A program made the position numbers and the translations under genes. Positions 43,901 through 56,626 of a stretch of DNA of 64,000 bases are shown here, one piece after another. Under the pieces are notes generated by a model. It saw only the letters and a program-made list of their open reading frames with translations. It did no database searches and was not told the DNA's origin. The stretch is from Rallus limicola (Eukaryota > Chordata > Aves > Gruiformes > Rallidae), in the NCBI GenBank assembly GCA_022605955.1, contig JAKCOZ010000040.1, positions 1,240,001-1,304,000 on the forward strand. Reading direction: 5' to 3'. The stretch's first letter is position 1; each line of letters begins with the position of its first letter.

Positions 43901-46133
43901 GTCTGTCCCATATTGCAGTTGTGCTGGAAAAAGAGGAATGGCTCTGTGCAAGGCAGCTGCTAAACATGTTCATCTCTGTGAAAGACCTGCAGCAGCCCGA
44001 GTCAGAAATGATCACACAGAATCACAGGGGTTGGAAGGGCCCTCCAGAGCTCATGGGGTCCAAGCCCCTGCCAAAGCAGCTCCCCAGCTCAGATTGCACA
44101 GGGCGGTGTCCAGACGGGGCTGGAATCTCTCCAGAGATGGGGACTCCACACCCCCCTGGGCAGCCTGTCCCAGGGCTCCCTCACCCTCCCTGGGGAAAAG
44201 TTCTTCCCCATGTTGGTGTGGAACTCCCTGTGCTCCAACTTGAGGCCATTGCCCCTTGTCCTGTCCTCGCAGACACTGACAAGAGGCTGGCCATTTTCCC
44301 CTGTGTCCCACACTTCAGACATTGATAACCATTGATGAGATCCCCTCTCAGTTGTTTTCTCTCCAGGCTGAACAGCCCCAGCTCCCTCAGCCTTTCCTCA
44401 CAGGGGAGATGCTCCAGGCCCTTCATCATCTACATAGCCTCCTCTGGACTCTGTCCAGGAGATCCCTGTCTTTTTTTATACCAGGGAGCCCAGCACTAGA
44501 CAAAATACTCCAGGTGGGGCCTGAGCAGGGCAGAGCAGAGGGAGAGGATCATGTTGCTCTGCTGCAGAACAAAGCATGCTGTGTTACGTTACGTCTGGGC
44601 TTGCCAGTTCAGGGGTTTTCTGCCTGGTGTAGGGTTGGGACTGTACAATCCCTGTCCTAATAATCAGCTTTGCCTCTGGTTTCTGGCAGTGCGTCGCAGA
44701 TCCCTTCATCAGGAGGCTGCGGGCGATGGCAGTGACAGTGAAGAGGAGCTTGCTGCCTTCTGTCCCAAGGTGATGAAGTGTCTCTGAAATACAGAGCTGA
44801 GTAGAACAAACTCCCCATGGTGTGATTGCATCCAGCACACTGTAGCTGAGCTGTGATGGAAAATCAGAGGAGGATGTTCTCCTTTTAGAGAGGTCTCTCC
44901 TTTTCTGTCTCATACCAGTGTGCCCAGTGCTGCTTAATGCTCACTGCAGTCCCCTAGGCTGGGCAGTAAAGAGTGAGGTGAGCCTTGGATATCAGTCTTG
45001 AGGACTGGTTTAACTGGTGACCACTGGATCGTGTTTTGTCTTGAGGCACCTGAATACCCTTTCTGGTATTGATGCTTTCCATTCTGTCTCCCGTTTCAAA
45101 GCTGGATGATTCTGTGGTTGCCAAGGAGCTGACCATCTCTGACTCGGAGCACTCGGATGCTGAGGTTTCCTACACGGAAAGCGGGATGTTCAACCTCTCC
45201 AGGGGCCAGACTCCGCTGACAGAGGGCTCTGAAGGTGAGAGCAAACGGGCAGGAGTGGAAGGCTGGGCAGACATTGTGTGTGGGATGGAAGATGTGTTCA
45301 TTGCTCTCTGTCCTTGAGGTTCAAACTGTTGGATGTCTGTCTTGCTACAATGAGATGCAGCTACCTGTTTTCTCAGAACTGAGTTTCTTTCTTAACTCCT
45401 GTGGTGCTTTAGTAGAGCAATGAGGGCTGCTCTTCAATGGCAGATCCTGCTCTGCCTGTCTCTGGCTGTAGGGATACAGATTGTGGTACAGTGTCTGGGA
45501 GCAGATGCTTTCCTCTGCTTCAGCATCTGGGAGGGCAGCAGGCAACCCCAACAGCCACACAGGGGGAGAGTAAAGAGCGCTGGGGCTGAGAGGGACCAGA
45601 GACAGTTAGTGTTGGGGAGGTGATGTCCCAGCTCTGGCGTGCCATGCCACCCTTGTCTGCAGCGTGTCCAGTGTGTACTTAAAGCTTTTCCTCCCCTTCT
45701 AGACCTGGATGGTCACAGTGACCCAGAAGAATCATTTGCCAGGGATCTCCCTGACTTCCCTTCCATAAACCCTGAGGTGACTGGCATGGATGACGAAGAT
45801 GACACCAGCATTGGGATCCCCAGCCTGGCTTATCGCCCAGCGACTGAAGATCTCCATCTCCCTTATGACCAGGAAGAATCTGGCACACTGCCATCTGTAC
45901 AGAATCTTACTAACAACATAGCTGGGTTTGTCACCAGAGGGATGATCCAGCTCGCGCTGTCAGGAGCCCCGCAGCCAGGCTCCTCACGCAGCGACAACCC
46001 CCAGAGAGGAGCAAAGACTTACCTGAGAACAGCCAGCTCGGACTTGGACACTGATGCGGAAGGGGATGACTTTGAACTGCTGGATCAGTCTGAGCTGAAC
46101 CAGCTGGATCCTGCTGGCTCACGGGGCCAGTAA
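40901..46133 (+). CDS. RETREG3: RETREG3 3' coding exons (block B), 5'-truncated copy
   Basis: Exons at 40901-40931, 42007-42133, 43023-43107, 43519-43656, 44690-44769, 45102-45234 and 45703-46133 (stop TAA) match block A exon for exon, with all splice sites kept. The encoded protein segment is identical. The coding differences I found are synonymous (one in the first exon, two adjacent codons in the sixth). Upstream lies only satellite and then the block A CR1/V2 region, so the start codon and first membrane hairpin cannot be supplied from nearby. If the duplication is real, this copy is a 5'-truncated pseudogene or joins a foreign 5' exon. If it is an assembly duplicate, it is an allele of the block A copy. 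Confidence 0.85.
42576..42915 (-). mobile_element. CR1 3'-end fragments (two), block B
   Basis: Counterparts of 2893-2990 and 3098-3232, at about 42576-42673 and 42781-42915. Confidence 0.75.
44013..44567 (-). mobile_element. CR1 LINE, block B
   Basis: Counterpart of 4330-4884. Its first ~170 bp carry about eight substitutions relative to block A. At several of these sites it agrees with the CR1 at 15643 instead (for example GGTTGGAAGG and GATTGCACAGGGCGG). Confidence 0.88.
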
Positions 46134-47137
46134 GGAAATCCCACCGCTTCCCTCTGGTTTTCTATTGTGCATCGTGGAGGGGAATCCTGGAAGCAGAAGC
46201 CTTGCACAGTTACCTAGTTTGTCTCCCATATGGGTACGAGTGATGTGACAGCTGGTCCTGGCTGGGAACACCTGGCTGGGAACACCACTGTGACCTGTGA
46301 CTCTGTAGCCTCGCTTGGATTTTAAAACACTGGTAATTGATAGGGAAGAGACGTTGATGTGATCGCTCCACAATCACCCATGCGTTGCCCTGCACTATCT
46401 GCCAGGATGCTGCTTGCTCCAAACTTCCTCCCCTGAGACAATAACTCTGGTGGCTGCAGCTTTGGGACTGACTTAGCGTCGCTGAGAACAGTCGTGAAGC
46501 CAACCTTCCAGGGCTGATGGGTAACCAGGGGAACGGGACTGGTTTCCCCTCAGACTTAACGTCTGGGACTTGATGCAACTCTGTCTTTTAAGACAACCCA
46601 CTCCCAAAACATGCACAGAATCCATGTCTTCTTTCCCAGCAATATCCAGCTCCGGGCAGAAACAAACCCCTTGCTCCTCCTGTGGACACCACGGTGTGTG
46701 GCCACGACGTTTGTATTTGCTCATCTCCCGTTCCAGCTTTCTAGTGATGCTGTTTTGTAAGAGACGTGATGGCAATAAGACATCTACTGTGATGACTAGA
46801 GTCCTGCAAAGAACATCCACGTGTGGTGGCTGCTCTTGTCTTGCTTTCCTAAAGTAACAGACTTCATGATTTGCCCCATCTCCCCTGTGCTCCCCCCCTG
46901 TACAGGGACAGCACACTGTGCTTCCCAGGGAGCTGCTACCCAGCAGTGCTGGTAGGTGCTGAACAGGGGCCAACAGCCCAAGTCAGGGGTGACTGACCAG
47001 CATGCTCTTGTCACAGTCAGAGTGGGTCTGCCCTGCCTGTGGGCTGGCCTGAGCCCCACCCCCCCGACACCCTCCCTGTCCGTGAGCTTTTCCATTGCTG
47101 CTTCTAAGCCGCAGTGCCTGGCTCAGGTCATGTTTGT

Positions 47138-47963
47138 GCAAGGATCTTGACAGGCTGGAAAGGTGGGCCCAGTTGAACCTCCTGAGGTTCAACACAGCAG
47201 AGTGCAGGGTCTTGCACTTGGGCTGGAGGAATCCCAGGTGTACATACAGCTTGGGGGAAGGAGCTCCTGGAGAGCAGCCCTCCTAGGAAGGGCCTGGGGT
47301 ATTTGGGGGACGGAAAATTTAACGTGAGTCAGCAGTGTGCTTGTGCAGCTTGGAAGGGTGATGGGATTCTGGGCTCCATCAGCAAAGGGGTGGCAGCAGG
47401 GACAGGGTGGGAACTGTCCCTCTCTGCTCTGCCCTGGGGAGGCCCCAGCTGGAGTCCTGTGTCCAGAGCTGGGGCCCCAGGACAAGAGAGATGTGGGGGG
47501 GTCAGATGAGCCCCGGAGATGCTCAGAGGGCTGGAGCAGCTCCCCTCTGGAGAGAGGCTGAGGGAGCTGGGCTGGGTCAGCCTGGAGAAGAGAAGGCTGT
47601 GGGGGGACCTCATTGCAGCCTGCCAGTCCCTGAAGGGAGCAGAGGAACAGGAGGGGAATCAGCTTGTTCAAGGGCAGAGCCTGGCAGGACAAGGGGGCTG
47701 GAGTGAAGCTGGAGGAGGGAAGGGGGAGAGGAGATCTGAGGGGGAAGTTCTGTGCAGAGAGAGTGGGGAGGGGCTGGCAGGGGCTGCCCAGAGAGGTGGT
47801 GGGTGCCCCGTCCCTGGGGGTGTTGAAGGCCAGGTTGGCTGGGGCCCTGGGCAACCTTGTGTAGCTCCAGGCCTGGAGGTTGGTGTCCCTGCCTGTGGCA
47901 GGGGGTTGGGGCTCTGTAATCCTTGGGGTCCCTTCCAACCCAGACCAGGCTGGGATTCTATGA
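47138..47963 (+). mobile_element. CR1 LINE, block B
   Basis: Counterpart of 7481-8306, ending at the PSMC3IP CpG island. Confidence 0.9.
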
Positions 47964-48394
47964 GCAGTATCTCTTCGGGACCCTGCCGCTGCTCGGTGTC
48001 CGTGTCCGCCGGGGGCCGCGGGCTCAGCCCGGGTCGGTGCTGGCTTCGCTTTAACCGGGGGTTTTATACGAGCAGCCGCCTCCGCGCGGGGCGGGGCGGG
48101 GCGTGCGCTCCTCCCCGTGCCGGTTTAGGGCCGGTACCGGGGGGCGGAGCCGATCCCCGCCCGCTGGCCCCGCGCTCTCCAGCCGCCGCTTCCCCCTCGG
48201 CCCCTGTCCCGCCCCGGGGCCGTTGGTGGGGCGGGGCCACTCCTCCTCGGGGGCGGGGCTTCGCCTCCCTCGCCAATGACAACCCGCCTCTCTCCCGCCT
48301 CTCTCCCGCCTCTCCGGTTTGCGGGCGGCGCGCCGGAAGCGCGTCCCTACCGGCGGCCGGGAGCGGAGCGGAGCGGAGCGAGCGGAGGCGGAGG
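47964..48394 (+). promoter_or_regulatory. PSMC3IP: CpG-island promoter of PSMC3IP, block B
   Basis: Counterpart of 8307-8737 with the GC boxes and CCAAT word kept. One CpG upstream of the start is lost (TTTGCGGGCGG in place of TTCGCGGGCGG near 48319). Confidence 0.75.
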
Positions 48395-50048
48395 ATGAGC
48401 AAAGGCCGGGACGGCCCCGCGGCGGGCGGTGAGTGGGCGCCGGGCGACCCTCCCTGAGCCCCGCGGTGCCGGCGGCCGTGACCGTGACGGGCGGGGTGTC
48501 CCGCAGGAGCCGCCGCCGTGCTGCTGCAGTACCTGCGGGAGCAGAACCGGCCCTACAGCGCCCAGGACGCCTTCGGGAACCTGCAGCGGGAGCACGGGCT
48601 GGGCAAGGCGGTGAGCGGGGCCGGGCCGGGGCGGGGGGCGATGGCGCGGGGCCCGGCTCACGGCGCTCGCCCCGCAGGCCGTGGTGAAGGCGCTGGAGCA
48701 GCTGGCGCAGCAGGGCCGCGTCCGCGAGAAGGCCTACGGCAAGCAGAAGATTTACTTCGCCGCCCAGGTGAGCCCCGGCACCGGCCGCCGCCCCCTCTTC
48801 CCCCCCCCCCCCCCCGCCCCGGGGAGGTCCCCGCCCGCCCTGACCCGCCGCCCCGCCGCAGGAGCAGCTCCCGGCCGCCAGCGACGCGGAGCTCCGCAGT
48901 CTGGATGAGGAGATCGCCGCGCTCTCCGCCAAGGTGCAGGCGCTGCAGCAGAGCTGCCGGCAGATGGAAGCGGGTGAGCGGTGCCCTGTCGGCCCGGCCA
49001 GGCCCCCCCCCTCCCCAGCACCGGGACCCCTATGGGCACGGGGCCAGCGGGTGATCGGTGTCTCCCTTCCAGAGCTGAAGGACCTGAACAGCTCCATGAC
49101 AAACCCTGAGATGGCCAGAGAGATCGAGGAGCTGAGGACAGGCTGTGCGAGTTACGTGGAGAAACTGGAGAGGATCAAGTCAGCGACTAACCACGTGACT
49201 CCAGAAGAAAAAGAGAAGGTAAAGAGGTGCCTGGCTGCACCAACACCAGCAGTGGAGCCCAGCCAGTGCTGGGACAGTCATACAGGCCCTCTGCCAGGTT
49301 TCCTGGTCCTGCTCACACCTGTATGACAGAGGGCTGTGCAGGACTGGGGCTGCCCTGCAGACCTCAGCGGCGTGTGTGATGGTGTCAGCTCTTGGGGTGT
49401 TGTTAGGAAACAGTCGGATCTGCATCTACCTTACAAGCTTTTGTCAGTCCACCAACTCACCTTCTCCTGTCTCTGGTGATCCATTTTCCAGAGAGGCTCA
49501 TATCCCCACAGGGGCTTCATGAGCCACCTGTGCTGTTAACTAACCTCTGGCTGTAGCTGGGATGGCTGGTGGGTGCTGGCCCAGGTGCTTCCCCATCAGG
49601 CAGGCGGCAGCTGCTGCCTGGTCGGTTCTCACTTTGTCTTCCTGTCCGCAGGTCTGCAGCGAGCAGAAGCTGTATTGCAAGGAGTGGAGGAAGAGGAAGC
49701 GAATGGTAAGAGCTGTGGCACGGAGCAGGGCGGGTGGGAAGCGCCCGGGAGGTGGCAGTAGCAGCCCTGCGATGATGCTGCCCTGTAGCCCTCACAGCGC
49801 CCCTGTCTCTCCAGGCAACTGAGCTTCTGGATGCCATCCTGGAGGGGTACCCCAAAAGCAAGAAGCAATTCTTTGTAAGTACTGAGCCTGAGCTTTGCCC
49901 TGTGGCCCCAGGGCAGTGGCTTTACCTATAAATCTGCCTGTGGTCCTGCTGGGGCCGTGGCCCTGCTGAGGCATGTGTGCTGGCACAGGAGGAGGTCGGG
50001 ATAGAGACAGATGAGGACCACAACGTCACCTTGCCAGCGGCTGTGTGA
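48395..50048 (+). CDS. PSMC3IP: PSMC3IP (HOP2), block B, complete
   Basis: Eight in-frame exons: 48395-48428, 48507-48610, 48678-48767, 48862-48973, 49073-49218, 49652-49705, 49815-49874 and 49989-50048 (stop TGA). The 219-residue product is identical to that of block A. The two coding differences found are synonymous (a Ser codon AGC/AGT in exon 4 and a Lys codon AAG/AAA in exon 5). The exon 8 acceptor reads CACAG here against CATAG in block A, both usable. Promoter and ATTAAA signal are retained, so if the duplication is real this is a second functional HOP2 gene. Confidence 0.95.
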
Positions 50049-50460
50049 GGTGCTGAGGGAGCCTTTGGCCCATGGAGGAGCAGCAGATGCTGAAACACAG
50101 CTGTTGGGTTGTTTTTTTGACTCATTTTTGCAGGGCTTGGGCTTGTCCTGAGTATTTATAGATCTTTGTTCTGAAATGCAGCAGGGTGGCTGGAGCTGGT
50201 AACTCAGCCCTGAGCCCTCTTATTGTCTCACTAGCAGAGAGAAACGTTATTTCTTCCTCCTCTTCAGAGGCTGGGTGTCCACACAGGGCTGGGGGGAGGT
50301 GTCACAACTCTGGTGTAGCATCCCTGCTGTTCCAGCGTTCTTGCTGGAAGCAATAGCCTCAGTGAGGCAAACAAACCAGTGACTGTTACTGCTGCAGAGT
50401 TCCTCGTGTGTTTCAGCTGCTTCCCACTGTGTGACAGAGCAGGACATGAGGATACAATCA

Positions 50461-50466
50461 ATTAAA
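50461..50466 (+). terminator. PSMC3IP: Polyadenylation signal ATTAAA, PSMC3IP block B
   Basis: Same position relative to the stop as in block A, with the same GT-rich downstream element. Confidence 0.65.
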
Positions 50467-51571
50467 CACCAGCTTTTGGTTCACTGCACATTGTGGTGGT
50501 GTTTGGCTCTGTTTGAGGGGGGCTGGACTGGGGAAGGCAGGAGCTGGGGGGCAGCTGAGCCACCATGGCTGGGCTTTCAGCACCCCTCTCTAAAATGGGA
50601 GGTCCCCTCCAGGGACTCAGCAACAGCCATAAAAGCAGGAAAAAATCATTAAAACATTCAGCAAAATTTAATTACTTCTCACAGTAGAAAAATACACTGC
50701 TGTCACATGTGATGGTCTGTAAGATACCATGTGCTCCTCCCTGGGCTGGCGGTTCAGGGGTCCCTGTGACACCTTGGTCAGCACCAAGCCCACACCCATG
50801 AGGAGTTTCCTCAAGGCACCATCCTCCAGGCAAGACAAGGCTGACCCCACACACGCCTCATCAGGACATACATCCCCCCAGGGTTGGGGGCTTCCACTGC
50901 ATTGTGTGGGGATGGACACACAAAGCTGAGGTTTGAAGGACAGTTTTGTATAAAAATAACCCCTCCAGTGGGTTTTCTGCTATTAAATGGGATTAGAAGT
51001 CAGAGCTGAAAGTCATGGGATTAGAAAAATGGGATTAGAAGTCATGCTGCAGCGTTCAAACCATGTAACAGAGCTGGAACATGATGGAAAGGACTCCCTG
51101 TGCAGCCTGCTGATGGCTCCTCCATCCCAGTGATGGTCCCACCTTCACCAAGGCCACCTCGGTGTAGCCGAGGACTAAGACACACAAGACACAGCGCATA
51201 AACAGCGTGAACACAGATGCAGGTGGGAAGAAACCCTAGCATTGTGCTTCCACCCTGCTCACCCTTTGCTAGCCCAGAGGGGATCTCTCCCAGACAGCCT
51301 CTTCTCCTACACTGACTTACATGGGCGAACAACCCCCCTATCACCACCTTCACCCACCCTTCTCCCTCCCCAGCCCTGGTCCCTTCACTTAGCTCTCAGG
51401 CAACTGGGGAACTGTGTCTATCCTGAGAGAAAACACACCCAATTCCCTGCATGGGGATGTGCTGGTAGTTGCCACCTTATTTTTCAGCATCTACAATAAA
51501 GATAAACAAAAAACCCTGTCAGGAGCCAGCATCACACACCTTGGCCCTAACATCAACTCCCCCTCACCTTC

Positions 51572-52142
51572 ATAGCATCACAGCTTGGGCTGGGTTGGAA
51601 GGGACCCCAAGGGTCACAGAGCTCCAAGCCCCTGCCACAGGCAGGGACACCAACCTCCAGGCCTGGAGCTCCACAAGGTTGCCCAGGGCCCCAGCCAACC
51701 TGGCCTTCAACACCCCCAGGGACAGGGCACCCACCCCCTCTCTGGGCAGCCCCTGCCAGCCCCTCCCCACTCTCTCTGCTAAGAACTTCCCCCTCAGATC
51801 TCCTCTCCCCCTTCCCTCCTCCAGCTTCTCTCCAGCCCCCTTGTCCTGCCAGGCTCTGCCCTTGAACAAGCCAATTCCCCTCCTGTTCCTCTGCTCCCTT
51901 CAGGGACTGGCAGGCTGCAATGAGGTCCCCCCACAGCCTTCTCTTCTCCAGGCTGACCCAGCCCAGCTCCCTCAGCCTCTCTCCAGAGGGGAGCTGCTCC
52001 AGCCCTCTGAGCATCTCCGGGGCTCCTCTGACCCTTCTCCAACAGCCCCACATCTCTCTTGTCCTGGGGCCCCAGCTCTGGACACAGGACTCCAGCTGGG
52101 GCCTCCTGAGGGCAGAGCAGAGAGGAACAATCCCCTCTCTGT
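51572..52142 (-). mobile_element. CR1 LINE, block B
   Basis: Counterpart of 11930-12500, with few differences (for example GGCCTCCTGAGGGCAG near 52100 in place of GGCCTCCCCAGGGCAG). Confidence 0.9.
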
Positions 52143-53037
52143 TCATGCCTTACCCTCTCCCCCCACCACTCCCAACCTTGCCCTTTCCTCCTGTTCACTC
52201 AACTTAGTATTGAGAGGTCCAGGGATCCCAAATCCATCCTTGACAGAAACAGAGATGCACTACAACACTAAGACAAATGACATCCAACAGAAGAATAAAC
52301 AGCCCAGGGCAAGGTAGGTGGCTCATATACCCCTGTCCCCACCCCACCATCCTCACAGTCACCTGGGAAAGGGGAGGGTCCTGCCTGCAGACAGGCTTAA
52401 AAGCAACTGGAAGAGCTGGTGTGGGTTTTCTGACTCCAGTTGATTATCATGTGCCAGATGCTGAATGGAGAAGAGTGTTTCTTGCTGAAAACATTGATGC
52501 TGTTTTTTTACTATGCTGAATCTCTGATGCTGATAATATAATCTGGTATGTAAACAAGCTTAAATTCCCGGGGATATAGGTAGAAATTATTAAAGATAGT
52601 CTTAAACTTCTTACAAAGTAATTAAATTCTGTAAACCAGCTGTCATTGGAAATGATGTTTTAGACTTGGACAAAAATAATAAACTATTACATACTTGCAA
52701 TGTGTACCCAGTGAGACAGAACCACGAGGTTCTACAGGAACTACATTCCAGCTGAGACTGAGTAACAAAGAAGAATTGCATCTGCAAGCAATCACGACTA
52801 AAGGATACCTCTGCAGGCAAATAGAGTATGTAAGTACTCAACTGAAATTGTCAGTCTCTCTAACTGGCAGCTGTAAGAATTCTAGATGACAGAAACATGT
52901 TCCTGCCCTGAAACATCCCTAGGTAGTGCACAAGCAGCCCCAAAATTCATGTTCAGGGCTTTCCTAGCTAAGGGAAGAGTCCTGAGTGAGATGAGTATCT
53001 TTTTCTGGCTTTACAGGGTCTGACTTGTGGCCAGTAG

Positions 53038-53588
53038 GTCTGGGGAGGGGATTGTGCCCCTGGACTGGGCACTGGGGAGGCTGCACCTGGAGTGCTGGGT
53101 CCAGCTCTGGGCTCCTCACCATCAGAAGGACATGGAGGTCCTGGAGTGAGTCCAGAGAAGGGCAACCAGGCTGGGGAAGGGGCTGGAGGGCAAATCCTCT
53201 GAGGAGCAGCTGAGGGAGCTGGGGATGTTGAGCCTGGAGAAGAGGAAGCTGAGGGGAGACCTTCTCCCCACCTCCCCTGCCCTGCCAGGAGGGTGCAGAG
53301 AGGTGGGCGCTGGTCTCTTCAGCCAGGGGACAGGAGCTGGGACAAGGGGCAATGGGCTCAAGCTGCCCCAGGGCAGGGTCAGAGCAGCTGGGAGGGCAAA
53401 GTTCTTCCCTGGCAGAGTTGTGGGGCTGTGGCCCAGGCTGCCCAGGGAGGGGCTGAGTCCCCTTCCCTGGGTGTGTTTAACAGAGGGGAGATGAGGTGCT
53501 CAGGGATCTGGTTTAGCTTGGGGTGGGAATGGTTGGACTTGATGATCTTAAAGGTCTTTTCCAACCTTGTGATTCTGTGTCATGCACG
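53038..53588 (+). mobile_element. CR1 LINE, block B
   Basis: Counterpart of 13395-13945. Confidence 0.88.
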
Positions 53589-53683
53589 TGGTTCAAAAAG
53601 AAATTATTCTTATTTTTCATTTTTAAACCCCTGCACTGGAGTGTCTTTCCATCAGTCACTTGTTGCAGTCAGCAGGATACGAT

Positions 53684-55279
53684 GGAGGAGCTATTGTAGA
53701 AACATGGGTGTAGATTTTCTCCTCTGGACAAGGCAAAGGCGAACGTGTTGTGGAAAAGTAAAGAGAAAGTGTTGGAATGGGTAGAGCAGTGTAGGAAGGA
53801 GCTAAAGAAAACGAAAAACGGGAAAGGTAAAGGTATCCTATGCACTGTCTTCGGAGCATGCCTCACTTGTGCACAGCAGGAGGCGCTGGAGTCCAAAACA
53901 GCAAAGGCAGCTGCCTTGGAAACTGAACTGGAAGTTACCAAGTCTGGTTTAGAAGCAGAGCAAAAGATTAATGATTTGTGTGTTAGTAATGAAAAACTGG
54001 GAACTGAAAATACAGTTTTGACAGATGAATTATATTCTGAAAGAGAGAAAGTTAAAATATTACAAGAAAAAATAGATTTATTATCAAATGCACCGACTCC
54101 CTCTCCCACCCAAGCCAGGAATTTAAAAGTTATGTGTGCTGAACCTGATACTTGGGATGAGAATATCTGGAGAGACTTGATGATAAAGCCGATGTGATAT
54201 TGAAATTCGACCCCTCATTAAAACAGAGGTACATTCAAATGGCAGGAGCAATCAAAGATTAACTACAACCACACGAATCACCCCGCGGTCTGGGCCTGAG
54301 CTTGCACAAATGCATGAGAAATTCTCACACATGCCAGGGGAAAGTGAAAGGGAATATTTACTGTGTGTGTGTGTCACTGAATGGAGGAGATCAAGTCTTG
54401 CTGAGTGAGGAGGAAGCTAGGGGCTGTCAGGGAGGCAGCAGGCCTGCCAGCGGCCTGGCTCTCCTCATAGAAGACACAGGCCCTGACAATATTCTTGTGT
54501 TCCCATGAGACAGGAGAAGTTCCTCATGCTGAGAGGATTTTGATAATCACATTCTCAAAACACAATGGCCTTGAAGACAGGGGTATAGGCTGCCCTCAAC
54601 CAAGAAGGAGTTATGGGAAGGTACTTGGGAGTAAGTGAACATGTTAAGAACCAGCCATAAGATGGTCAAAACAGCAGGTGTGTGGATGCTTTTAGATATC
54701 AAAGGTAAACTAAGCATGTTTAGCTAGAAGATCTGTTTATCAGAACTCATTATAATCTCTAACCAATCAGTGGGGTGTGAACAGTGAGTGTAACCAATTA
54801 GCAGTTTTTAGCTTGCCACGTTTGCAGTAACAAATGTCTCTAATCTGTGGGATTTCACCCAAGAAACGGCTTCACCTAAACCTCATATCAAACTGTGTGC
54901 TGCTGATCACTGATCTCCACAAGGGGCTATTGGGATCCTGGTGTATTCTTTGTTCAGGGTCCCAAGGGGGACCAATGCTTGATGCCCAGAGTTGCCTATT
55001 GGGCAGGGGGACTAGATTGTAGAGAGCAAGGTGAACCTTTAACTATTAAAACTGCTGGATTATTTGGGCTGTCTGAATCAGTGCAAAAGGCTGCTTGTAT
55101 TCAAGCCATATGGGAGGCAGGGCATTCCCCTTGCTGCCATGGTCCATCTAGTCCAACTTAAACTACTGATTAAAGGTCTCCCTGATGCCTTGAAAATCGA
55201 TGTGCAAAGCCTAAAGGAAAAGATTCTGCAAGGAATTGATCCTAATACTACCCCAATCAGCAGCAACAGCCTGTTTTAA
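53684..55279 (+). pseudogene. Endogenous retrovirus gag remnant, block B, broken
   Basis: Counterpart of 14041-15625. The first open frame (53745-54197) runs further than in block A because the 11 bp missing there are present here, so it reads on through an LQEKIDLLSNA segment before its stop. The capsid-like part remains interrupted by stops and frameshifts. No pol, env or paired LTRs were seen. It is a non-functional remnant. Confidence 0.75.
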
Positions 55280-55296
55280 CATGGGGGGAACTGTTA

Positions 55297-55844
55297 CAGA
55301 ACCATAGAATCCCAGGGGTTGGAAGGGCCCTCCAGAGCTCCTGGGGTCCAACCCCCTGCCAAAGCAGCTCCCCAGCTCAGATTGCACAGGGCGGTGTCCA
55401 GACGGGGCTGGAATCTCTCCAGAGATGGAGACTCCACACCCCCCTGGGCAGCCTGGCCCAGGGCTCCCTCACCCTCCCTGGGGAGAAGTTCTGCCCCAGC
55501 TTGGGCTGGAACTTCCTCTGCTCTAACTTGCAGCCATTGCCCCTTGTCCTGTCCCCACAGACACTGACAAGGGGCTGCCCATATCCCCCTGCATCCCACC
55601 CTTCAGATAGTGATAACCATTCATCAGGTTCCCCCTTAGTCTTCTTCTCTCCAGGCTGAACAGCCCCAGCTCCCTCAGCCTTTCCTCACACGGGAGATGC
55701 TCCAGGCCCTTCATCTCCAGAGCCTCCTCTGGACTCTCTCCAGGAGATCCCTGTCTGTTTGATCCCAGGGAGCCCAGCACTGGACACAACACTCCAGGTG
55801 GAGCCTGATCAGTGCAGAGCAGAGGGGGAGGATCCCCTCCTGTG
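55297..55844 (-). mobile_element. CR1 LINE, block B
   Basis: Counterpart of 15643-16190; it abuts the gag remnant. Confidence 0.9.
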
Positions 55845-56320
55845 ACCTACTGCCCACACACCTCCTGATGCCCCCTGGATCCCATTGTCTCTCTCAGCCC
55901 CAGGACACACTGCTGGCTCATGGCAGCCTCACTTCTTCCACCCCAGAGCAACACCCTTCTCCTTTGGAGGCGCAGGGAGTGTCCATGGAGGGAATGAACA
56001 GAAGGAGACCAGGCTTGGATGCAGCAGAACTTAATTGAGCCGAAGGGGGAAACTCCAAGTGGAAATCAGCAGTGCAGGGAGCGCCGGGGATGTGGTCCTT
56101 GGCTGTGGAGAAGTTCCTGTGTGGTGTCTGCCTGCCTGTCCTACAGAAGGACAGGAGAATGATGGTCCCCACTAGGAAGGCCTTGTTGGGACCAGCAGCC
56201 AAGAAGGAAGAAGGAGAGAAAAGCAAAGCCATGGACCTATCCTGAAACCAAGATCAATCCTGTGCCCAGCACCATCTTCTGAGTTCCTCAGGGTGTCTGC
56301 GGGGAGATTTCCCAGCCTCT

Positions 56321-56626
56321 TTAGCAGGGGAGGCCCCTTCTGCCACCATAGCGGCTGGTGATGCAGGAGAGGTCAAAGCCCCCAGAGGTGATGGGCACTC
56401 CGTCACAGCTGAGGATGCTGCCAACAGCAGCGGAGGTGGAGGAGCCCACAAGGGTGTTCTGCGGGAAGGAGCTGAGGATGGGGCCGGGCAGGGTCACCAC
56501 CACAGCAGGGGGCTCGATGACCACGGTGGAGTTCTGGCACTGCCTGACACAGGGCTCATTGCAGCTGTTGGCCAGCGGGGTCGGGCCGCAGGGCCGGCAG
56601 GGCAGGCACGGGTTGTAGCAGGACAT
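56321..56626 (-). CDS. Feather beta-keratin, gene 1 block B
   Basis: Encodes the same 101-residue protein as 16667-16972 ([10 protein letters not shown] start, [11 protein letters not shown] end), with the same acceptor before the ATG and the same upstream noncoding exon and TATA box. The presumed polyadenylation hexamer has changed from ATTAAA to ATTAAG (minus strand, 56030-56037 region), so 3'-end formation may differ if this is a separate gene. Confidence 0.95.
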   Translation of the reverse strand: MSCYNPCLPCRPCGPTPLANSCNEPCVRQCQNSTVVIEPPAVVVTLPGPILSSFPQNTLVGSSTSAAVGSILSCDGVPITSGGFDLSCITSRYGGRRGLPC

